Origin: Alphaproteobacteria bacterium TMED93
GTDB lineage: Bacteria; Pseudomonadota; Alphaproteobacteria; TMED109
Length of the DNA: 5,894 nt
Assembly (NCBI GenBank): GCA_002171495.2
Contig: NHEU02000037.1
Span: 1 to 5,894, forward strand
Direction of reading: 5' to 3'
Positions 1-5,425 of this stretch are shown here, one piece after another. A program made the translations under genes and the position numbers. Within the stretch, counting starts at the first letter, position 1, and each line of letters opens with the position of its first letter. Below the pieces are notes generated by a model. The model ran no database searches. It saw nothing but the letters and a program-made list of their open reading frames with translations, and was not told where the DNA came from.

Positions 1-141
1 ATTTATTAACTTTGTGTTGATTGTATTCGCTACTTCTTTTTCATAGGACCACAAATAAACTGACTTCTTTGTATTGTCTGCTAACAAATTTGCTAGCGCT
101 GTACCCCATGCACCCCCTCCTAATACTAAAACTTCACTCAT
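1..141 (-). CDS. gpsA: Glycerol-3-phosphate dehydrogenase [NAD(P)+], N-terminal part (cut by window edge)
   Basis: This cytosolic enzyme reduces dihydroxyacetone phosphate to sn-glycerol 3-phosphate, the backbone for phospholipid synthesis. Only the first 47 codons are present; the gene starts at 141 and runs leftward out of the window. The translation begins MSEVLVLGGGAWGTALANLL. Residues 8-17 (GGGAWGTALA) are the dinucleotide-binding loop GxGxxG, followed by the WGTALA signature that is typical of GpsA and not of most other Rossmann enzymes. The ATG overlaps the TGA stop of tsaD (ATGA, positions 138-141), so the two are probably translated together. An AAGGAA ribosome binding site lies 6 nt upstream, inside tsaD. 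The tsaD-gpsA pair is common in Alphaproteobacteria. The catalytic domain lies outside the window, so integrity of the gene cannot be judged. Confidence 0.93.
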   Translation of the reverse strand, partial: MSEVLVLGGGAWGTALANLLADNTKKSVYLWSYEKEVANTINTKLIN

Positions 142-1178
142 AAAGCGTTCCTTTTTTCCAAAGGCCACCTAGGCATAGCTTTAAAGTTTAAAGAATTACT
201 GTAACCTAATTTAAATCTCTCATAACCTGCCCAAGCTATCATAGCCCCATTATCAGTACAAAGATTAGCAGGTGGTATAAATGGCTTTTTATTGCTACTG
301 ATTATAGTTTCAATAAACTTCTTTCTTAAGTAAGAGTTAGATGCAACTCCGCCTGTTACTACTACACTATCGTAAGATTCGAATTTCTCGTTACAATACT
401 TTACTGCTCTTTTAAGTTTATTAACTAGAATATCAGAAACTGTTTTTTGAAAACTAGCTGAAATATCTTCTATGAAACTTTTTGATAGTAAATTATTTTG
501 ATTACTATTAACTAACTTAATTACGTGGGACTTTAGTCCAGAGAAAGAAAGGTTTAAATCAGTATGTACTGTTCTTAATAATGGTTTGGGAAAAATAAAT
601 GCCTTCTCATCTCCTTCAAGAGCCTTTTTTTCTACTTCTGGACCACCAGGAAACTTTAATCCTAAAACTTTTCCTACTTTATCAAAAGCTTCTCCCACGG
701 CATCGTCTAAGGTGCCTCCTAGAAAATCATATTTATTTGTGTTTTTTAAAAAATAAAAATTAGAATGCCCTCCTGATATTAATAAAACTAAATATGGAAA
801 TTTAATATCATTTACTAATCTAACTGTTAAAGCATGTCCTTCAAGATGATTTACGGCTACAAAAGGAATTTTCTTTACTTGAGCCAAAGTTTTTGCGAAT
901 GACAAGCCAACCAATAATCCGCCAATCAAGCCTGGGCCTGCAGTGGAAGCTATAATATCAATATTATTTAAACTTAAACTAGAACTTTTTAATGCTTTTT
1001 TTGTAATTTTGTCTATGTGATAAGTATGATTTCTTGCTGCTAATTCAGGAACAACTCCTTTATAGAATTGATGTATATCGTCCTGCGAAATTCTTTCATT
1101 TGAAAGAATTTGTTTTTTGCTGTTGACTATTGCGACTGAAGTATCGTCACAACTACTTTCTATTCCAAGAATTTTCAT
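138..1178 (-). CDS. tsaD: tRNA N6-adenosine threonylcarbamoyltransferase TsaD
   Basis: TsaD transfers the threonylcarbamoyl group from threonylcarbamoyl-AMP to A37 of ANN-decoding tRNAs, working in the cytosol with TsaB and TsaE. The 346-residue protein has the usual family length and all expected motifs. These are the N-terminal ESSCDDTS (residues 7-14; the family usually has CDETS); NHLEGH (110-115) with metal ligands His111 and His115; LLISGGHS (132-139); the nucleotide-binding stretch GGTLDDAVGEAFDKVGKVLG (154-173) followed by FPGGP; FSGLKSH (212-218); TGGVASN (275-281); and CTDNGAMIA (307-315) with the metal ligand Asp309. The C-terminus reads PRWPL, as often seen in alphaproteobacterial TsaD. 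The start is set by MKILGIESSCD, which matches family N-termini exactly, so the gap to hemC is truly short. No Shine-Dalgarno precedes it. The 3' end overlaps gpsA by 4 bp. The gene looks intact. Confidence 0.97.
   Translation of the reverse strand: MKILGIESSCDDTSVAIVNSKKQILSNERISQDDIHQFYKGVVPELAARNHTYHIDKITKKALKSSSLSLNNIDIIASTAGPGLIGGLLVGLSFAKTLAQVKKIPFVAVNHLEGHALTVRLVNDIKFPYLVLLISGGHSNFYFLKNTNKYDFLGGTLDDAVGEAFDKVGKVLGLKFPGGPEVEKKALEGDEKAFIFPKPLLRTVHTDLNLSFSGLKSHVIKLVNSNQNNLLSKSFIEDISASFQKTVSDILVNKLKRAVKYCNEKFESYDSVVVTGGVASNSYLRKKFIETIISSNKKPFIPPANLCTDNGAMIAWAGYERFKLGYSNSLNFKAMPRWPLEKRNAL
148..153 (-). promoter_or_regulatory. Ribosome binding site of gpsA
   Basis: On the minus strand AAGGAA is followed by six bases (CGCTTT) and then the gpsA ATG. 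This is a near-consensus Shine-Dalgarno sequence and it fixes the gpsA start. It lies inside the last codons of tsaD. It is the only convincing Shine-Dalgarno site upstream of any start codon in the window. Confidence 0.7.
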
Positions 1179-1210
1179 ATAAATTTATATTATAGATTAA
1201 AAAAAATTTA
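1179..1210. promoter_or_regulatory. 32-bp divergent intergenic region with possible bidirectional promoter
   Basis: This is the whole gap between the tsaD and hemC start codons. It is A/T except for one G. On the minus strand a perfect TATAAT reads 1194 to 1189. On the plus strand TATATT (1186-1191) matches the -10 consensus at five of six positions. The two share three base pairs inside the near-symmetrical TATATTATA (1186-1194). If both are used, transcripts would start about 1182 leftward and about 1198 rightward, giving leaders of only about 4 and 13 nt. No good -35 box is visible (best plus-strand candidate TTCCAA at 1163-1168, three of six matches, inside tsaD). In such AT-rich DNA, TATAAT-like words occur often by chance, so only the position argues for function. 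Confidence 0.4.
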
Positions 1211-2125
1211 ATGAATAATAAAAAAAATATATTAATTGGAAGTAGAAAAAGTAATTTAGCAAAAGAACAAACAAGCCTAGTTTTAAGAAAACTAAAAAGA
1301 TTAGAAGTTGGTAACTTTCTTGTTAAGTATATACTATCTAGGGGTGACAAAATAAACTACGCTAGTTTTAAACTTGAAGGAGGTAAGGGTTTGTTTACAA
1401 AAGAACTTGATAACCTCTTAATAAACGGAAAAATTGACTTAGCAATTCATTCGGCAAAAGATATACCTGCTGAAATTAATAAAGAAATTACAATTGCTGC
1501 ATTCTTGGAAAGGGAAGATGTAAGGGACGTATTAGTCACAAATAATTTCAATATAAGAAGTATTTTTGAGTTAGACGATAATTTTAAGTTTGGAAGTTCG
1601 AGTCCTAGAAGAATAAACTATATTAAAAATATAAATCCTACTGTAAAAATAAAAAATCTAAGAGGAAATGTAGAGAGCAGAATAAAAAAAATTACTGAAG
1701 GAAGGTTAGATGGTACTCTCCTTGCTTTAGCAGGATTAAAAAGATTAAAATTAAATTATGATAATGTAAACTTTATAAAAGTTCCAAGAAGCATCATTCT
1801 TCCTGCTCCAGGACAAGGTGCTATTGCTATAATGTGTAGAAAAAATGATAGAAAAATAATTAAAATCTGTAAAAACATAGAAGATAATAATACCAGAATT
1901 ACCGTGAATGCTGAGAGAGCATTTATAAAAGAAATTAATGGAAATTGCTTTACCCCCTTAGCTGCTTTTGCAAGAGTACATGGAAAAAAACTAACAATAA
2001 GAGGCAGGCTTTTTTCAGAAGATGGAAGGTTTTTTTCAGAGAAAAAAGTAGTTGGAGATATTAAAGACTCGGAAAAAATTGGAAAATTATGTGCTATTAA
2101 AGTTCTAAAAAATTTAAATAAATAA
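1211..2125 (+). CDS. hemC: Hydroxymethylbilane synthase (porphobilinogen deaminase)
   Basis: HemC joins four porphobilinogen molecules head to tail into the linear tetrapyrrole hydroxymethylbilane in the cytosol. The 304-residue length is normal. The order of motifs is complete: GSRKSNLA (10-17) with a substrate-binding Arg12; GGKGLFTKELD (57-67); AIHSAKDIP (78-86) with Lys83 and the catalytic Asp84, the same numbers as in the E. coli enzyme; LEREDVRDVL (99-108); GSSSPRR (128-134); NLRGNVESR (149-157); PAPGQGAIAI (198-207); and GNCFTPLAAFA (244-254). Cys246 is the expected attachment point for the dipyrromethane cofactor, so the enzyme should be active. The family more often has GGC where this has GNC. 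The ATG gives a short N-terminal tail before the first motif, and no later in-frame ATG would keep that motif. No Shine-Dalgarno is present. It is the first gene of the rightward operon; hemD starts one base after its stop. Confidence 0.97.
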   Translation: MNNKKNILIGSRKSNLAKEQTSLVLRKLKRLEVGNFLVKYILSRGDKINYASFKLEGGKGLFTKELDNLLINGKIDLAIHSAKDIPAEINKEITIAAFLEREDVRDVLVTNNFNIRSIFELDDNFKFGSSSPRRINYIKNINPTVKIKNLRGNVESRIKKITEGRLDGTLLALAGLKRLKLNYDNVNFIKVPRSIILPAPGQGAIAIMCRKNDRKIIKICKNIEDNNTRITVNAERAFIKEINGNCFTPLAAFARVHGKKLTIRGRLFSEDGRFFSEKKVVGDIKDSEKIGKLCAIKVLKNLNK

Positions 2126-2126
2126 T

Positions 2127-2849
2127 ATGAGTAAAAAATACATAGTGATATTAAGAGCTTTAGGTATCTTGGACAATACTGAAATAGAAAATATTTTAAA
2201 AAATAACCTATATAATATAATAACTTTACCTATTTTAAAGGCGGAAACTATCTATTCTAAACCAATAAACCTCAATAAATCACAAGCAGTATTAACTACT
2301 TCTTCTAATGCAATAAAAATATTTTCTCAACTATCAAAAAAAAGAAATATACCTTTATATACTGTAGGAAGCACCTCTAAAATAATTGCAAAAAGACTTG
2401 GCTATAAAAATGTCATTGATTGTCAGGGAGATAGTGTTAAAATGTATAATACAGTATTAAAAAATTGTAATAAGAATAATGGAGATTTAATTTATATAGG
2501 AGCAAAAAGTATTTCATTTGACATACCAAAAATGTTACTTGACGTTGGTTATAAAGTTAAAAGGTACATTGTTTACAAAACTAGAGAAGTTAATGTGATA
2601 GATAATAAATTTTTAAACCTTATTAAATTAAATAAAATAAAGTGGATAGTTTTACTTTCCAAAAAAGGAGCTTCTAATTTCAACAAACTATTTTTAAATA
2701 ATATTGAATTTAATCAGTTAAAGCAGATTAAATTTGCATGCCTAAGTGAAAATATAGCTAAAGAATTAAGTGCTAAGATTAAGTTTAAATTTTTTCCTAA
2801 CCATCCTACTTTAAGTAATTTAAAATCTGTAATAACACAAAATGAGTAA
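2127..2849 (+). CDS. hemD: Uroporphyrinogen-III synthase
   Basis: HemD takes the unstable hydroxymethylbilane made by HemC, inverts ring D and closes the macrocycle to uroporphyrinogen III, the branch point for heme, siroheme and cobalamin. The family is poorly conserved, so the call rests on pattern plus context. The 240-residue length is typical. A two-domain layout is visible: TTSSNAIKIF (57-66) fits the usual loop TSxNA; TVGSTSKIIAKRLGY (80-94) fits the VGxxTAxxAxxxG stretch; GDLIYIGA (119-126) fits the LRG-like strand; GYKVKRYIVYKT (141-152) fits the linker ending in YxT; WIVLLSKKGASNF (173-185) fits the second S-x-x-(G/A)-A loop; and HPTLSNL (226-232) fits the C-terminal P-T-x-x-x-L. 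The canonical early TRP is replaced by LRA. The ATG follows the hemC stop after a single base and lacks a Shine-Dalgarno, so re-initiation by ribosomes leaving hemC is likely. Three bases separate it from the next gene. Confidence 0.88.
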   Translation: MSKKYIVILRALGILDNTEIENILKNNLYNIITLPILKAETIYSKPINLNKSQAVLTTSSNAIKIFSQLSKKRNIPLYTVGSTSKIIAKRLGYKNVIDCQGDSVKMYNTVLKNCNKNNGDLIYIGAKSISFDIPKMLLDVGYKVKRYIVYKTREVNVIDNKFLNLIKLNKIKWIVLLSKKGASNFNKLFLNNIEFNQLKQIKFACLSENIAKELSAKIKFKFFPNHPTLSNLKSVITQNE

Positions 2850-2852
2850 ATT

Positions 2853-4100
2853 ATGGCAACAAAAAAAAACAGAAAACTAAAAAAAAGAAAACCACTTAAA
2901 AAAGTTTCAACAACTGCAAGTAAAAAGACTAAAACAACGCTTGTTTCGAGAAAATTAGTAAAACAAAGAAATTCAAGCCTGCAAATCAGTTTATTAATAA
3001 AAAATACTTTAAATACTTTACAAAAAGCTTTAACTAAGTCTTTAGCTTTTATTATATCACTAGTAAAGAGTTTAATAAAAGCACCCTATTTGTTTATAAA
3101 TATTTTTTCTTCAACGTTATTTTTAATAATAAAGAATGTATTTTTTTCAATTTACACAGTTTTTAAGAATATAGTTACTAACATTTTCAAGTTTAAAGAA
3201 GTCTTTTTTGGAATAATATTTGGTATTATCTCTGGAGGCATAGGCGCTATATTAGCAGTCTCCTATCTTGAATTCAACTCTAGTATAGAGAGAAAAAATA
3301 AGGAGATTATTGAAAACCAAAAAATAATTTTTGGTAAAATTTCCTTAATTGAGGACAACATTAAGAGTACTATAAAAAATAATGATAAAAACAAGGTATC
3401 AATAGAGGAACTTAAGATCTCTAAAGAAAAATTACTAAAGTCAGAAAAAAAATATGGGCTATTAGAAGAAGAAATAAATAATTTAAATTACTCCATAAAA
3501 GAAATAGAAAAACAAACTTTTAATATTGACTCCGACCTTTCAGTTTTAAGAAAAGATCTTAAAAGCAACTCTAGATTGATCCTGTCATCAAGTAAATCAG
3601 AATTATCTAATAGACTATATCTTGCCCAAAGCCTTCTAGACAGATTAGAATCAGGAGTTCCTTATTCTCCTCAATTAGAAGCTTTAGGCAAAGAAGGTTT
3701 AGATCCGGCTTTATTGCGTTTTGCAAAAGGTGGGGCTCCGACTTTAAAAGATTTAGAAGCAAGACTAAGTGCTAGAGCGGGAGAACAATTAGATGCTGAT
3801 AGAACAAAAAAAGATACAACATGGAAAGAAAATCTTAAAAAGGAAATTTCTAAATATGTAAAAATAAAACCAACAAATATAAAAGAAATTAAAGGTGTTA
3901 CTGGAGCACTTCTTAGAGCTGAACAGTCAATATCTAGAGGTAATCTAGCAAGTGCTATAAATGAAATATCTTCAGTACCTGCTGAGGAAAGAGGGCCCTT
4001 GGATGCGTGGTTAACTGAAGCAGTGGCTAGACAGAATGCTGATATTGCAGCTAGAAACCTTCTTGCAAGAACAACAGCAGCTTTACAGCAAAAAAATTGA
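2853..4100 (+). CDS. Mitofilin (Mic60)-type inner-membrane protein of the heme operon
   Basis: This is an alphaproteobacterial relative of mitochondrial Mic60, expected to sit in the inner membrane with most of its mass in the periplasm and to shape or tether membranes. The 415 residues divide clearly. Residues 1-40 form a very basic tail (17 Lys/Arg). Residues 48-115 are a hydrophobic stretch with a lysine about every 11 residues. Residues 118-139 form a membrane helix with a glycine-rich face (Gly120, 124, 128, 129, 131). Residues 144-240 are a charged probable coiled coil. Residues 250-412 form an Ala/Leu/Arg-rich mitofilin-type domain, with LAQSLLDRLESGVPYSPQLEAL (split here as LAQSLLDRLESG, 258-268, and PYSPQLEAL, 270-278) and SRGNLASAINEI (361-372). 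The position between hemD and hemY is the characteristic one for this family. The start 3 nt after hemD has no Shine-Dalgarno. The stop overlaps the hemY TTG. A direct role in heme synthesis is unproven. Confidence 0.85.
   Translation: MATKKNRKLKKRKPLKKVSTTASKKTKTTLVSRKLVKQRNSSLQISLLIKNTLNTLQKALTKSLAFIISLVKSLIKAPYLFINIFSSTLFLIIKNVFFSIYTVFKNIVTNIFKFKEVFFGIIFGIISGGIGAILAVSYLEFNSSIERKNKEIIENQKIIFGKISLIEDNIKSTIKNNDKNKVSIEELKISKEKLLKSEKKYGLLEEEINNLNYSIKEIEKQTFNIDSDLSVLRKDLKSNSRLILSSSKSELSNRLYLAQSLLDRLESGVPYSPQLEALGKEGLDPALLRFAKGGAPTLKDLEARLSARAGEQLDADRTKKDTTWKENLKKEISKYVKIKPTNIKEIKGVTGALLRAEQSISRGNLASAINEISSVPAEERGPLDAWLTEAVARQNADIAARNLLARTTAALQQKN
2994..3185 (+). repeat. About 11-residue amphipathic protein repeat within the mitofilin-like gene
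   Basis: Residues 48-111 of the mitofilin-like protein contain a recurring pattern of two hydrophobic residues, Lys, Ser/Asn and a further hydrophobic residue. The units begin at 48 (LIKN), 60 (LTKSL), 70 (LVKSLI), 81 (FINIF, Lys lost), 92 (IIKNVF) and 103 (VFKNIV). Spacings are 12, 10, 11, 11 and 11. The pattern is visible in protein only; the DNA copies are diverged. Eleven-residue periodicity is known from membrane-surface helices in other families. The stretch could instead be one or two extra membrane helices, since 77-93 has no charge. Confidence 0.5.
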
Positions 4101-5425
4101 TAAAAATACTAATTTTTATAGCTCTTATGGCAACCATAAGTTCACTTGCCCTGTGGTTTGCTAAAAATAGTGGAAATATAGAAATTACTTGGCTAGGATG
4201 GGAAATCAGTACTTCTTTATCTTTTTTTTCATTAGCAGCTTTTATATTTTTTTTTACATTTTTTATTTTATTGCTCTCCTTAAAAAGAGTGCTTTTATTT
4301 CCTTTAAGAATTAATAAAAAAATAAAAGAATATAAAATTAAAAAAGCAAAAACTGCTTTAGAAGAAGGGCTATTGGCTTCAGCATATGATGAAAAAGAAA
4401 AAGTTTTAATAAGTTACAATAAGGCTAAAAAACATTTAACAGAAACACCTTTATATTTACTGTTGAAACTTCAAAATTATCTTATCAAAGGAAATGAGGT
4501 GCAATGTTTTAATACCTATAAGAGAATGCTAGAATTTTCATCATCAAGACCTTTGGCAATTAAAGGACTAATTTTAATTGCTAATAAAAATAGTGATTAT
4601 GAGCTATTTTCTAACATGCTTAATTATGCAAAAAATTTTAAAATTCCATTAGAGGTCTTTCTTATTGAGGCTGTAAGATTTTGTATGAAAAATGGAAAAT
4701 GGATAATGCTTAAAGAATACACAAATCAACCTTTAAAAGGTTTAGCTAAAAAAGTAAAAAATGCTATTAGTTTTTTGAACTTTAATTTAGCTAAAGAAAG
4801 TATAGAGGAGGGAAGACCTGAGAAAGCAAAAAGATTTCTGGAAGATATATTTATATCTAAAGTTTATTTTCCTAGTTATGTAGAATTATATTGCAACTTG
4901 CAATTACACAATAACGAGAAACATTTAAAAAGAATATTAAAAGCCTATTGGAGAAACTTCCCTCATAAAAATATATTAGATTTTGTTTTGAAAAACTTTC
5001 AAAATTTTACACTACTAGAAAAAGTTAAACTATTAATAAGTATTTTAGAGGGCCATAATAATTTATATTTAAAATATCTATTGCTTGGTGAAATTAAAGC
5101 TAAAGCTAAAATTTGGGGTGATTCAAAAAAAGATTTGCTTAAATCTATTGAATTGTATCCTAATAAAAAAGCATATCTTCTATTAGTACATATAGAAGAA
5201 CAAACTTCTTGTAACAAAAATAAAATGAAAAATTGGCTAAATTTAGCTAGTTTCTGTAAAGACAAATTATGGAAATGTAATCTTTGTTCTTTTGAGCAAG
5301 AAGAATGGAGCATTTACTGTGAAAACTGTAACAGCCTACTTACATTCTCAAATCAAGGAGTTCAGCTTGAAGAAAAAAGTAAATCAGATTTATTACTCAA
5401 CAATAATAAGTTAAAAATAGCCTAA
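4097..5425 (+). CDS. hemY: HemY-type membrane TPR protein with C-terminal four-cysteine ribbon
   Basis: This belongs to the proteobacterial HemY family (HemY_N domain plus TPR-like helices). It is found with hemC/hemD and proposed to organise late heme synthesis; it is unrelated to the Bacillus protoporphyrinogen oxidase also called HemY. The 442 residues comprise a first membrane helix (2-20), a short loop with NIEITWLGWEIST (27-39) that matches the family's xVxxxWxGxxxxT pattern, a second membrane helix (about 42-62), then a cytosolic helical-repeat region (about 75-380). A ribbon follows with CxxC at Cys394/Cys397 and CxxC at Cys408/Cys411, flanked by Trp392 and Trp404, likely binding zinc or iron. 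The TTG start is preferred because the next ATG (4127) would cut the first membrane helix in half. TTG lies in a TTGA overlap with the upstream stop. No Shine-Dalgarno is visible. The next gene's ATG shares its last stop base. Confidence 0.88.
   Translation: MIKILIFIALMATISSLALWFAKNSGNIEITWLGWEISTSLSFFSLAAFIFFFTFFILLLSLKRVLLFPLRINKKIKEYKIKKAKTALEEGLLASAYDEKEKVLISYNKAKKHLTETPLYLLLKLQNYLIKGNEVQCFNTYKRMLEFSSSRPLAIKGLILIANKNSDYELFSNMLNYAKNFKIPLEVFLIEAVRFCMKNGKWIMLKEYTNQPLKGLAKKVKNAISFLNFNLAKESIEEGRPEKAKRFLEDIFISKVYFPSYVELYCNLQLHNNEKHLKRILKAYWRNFPHKNILDFVLKNFQNFTLLEKVKLLISILEGHNNLYLKYLLLGEIKAKAKIWGDSKKDLLKSIELYPNKKAYLLLVHIEEQTSCNKNKMKNWLNLASFCKDKLWKCNLCSFEQEEWSIYCENCNSLLTFSNQGVQLEEKSKSDLLLNNNKLKIA

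Noticed and set aside
1153..1350. 65-codon minus-strand open frame across the tsaD/hemC junction
   Set aside because: It covers the start regions of two well-supported genes, has no recognisable domain, and its Leu/Phe-rich product is what the reverse of A-rich coding DNA gives.
3000..3020. Tandem AAATACTTT x2 as a regulatory repeat
   Set aside because: It lies in coding sequence and encodes NTL-NTL; a 9-bp tandem copy is easily explained by low complexity.
4225..4270. Runs of eight and nine T in hemY as a frameshift or slippage switch
   Set aside because: The frame is open through the runs and encodes the expected second membrane helix rich in Phe; homopolymers are common at this base composition.
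4999..5313. 104-codon minus-strand open frame inside hemY
   Set aside because: It is antisense to the HemY helical region and ribbon, has no family resemblance and no start signal; best explained as a shadow of hemY.
4097..5425. Reading HemY as protoporphyrinogen oxidase
   Set aside because: There is no FAD-binding GxGxxG motif near the N-terminus; instead there are two membrane helices, helical repeats and a cysteine ribbon. The shared name is historical.
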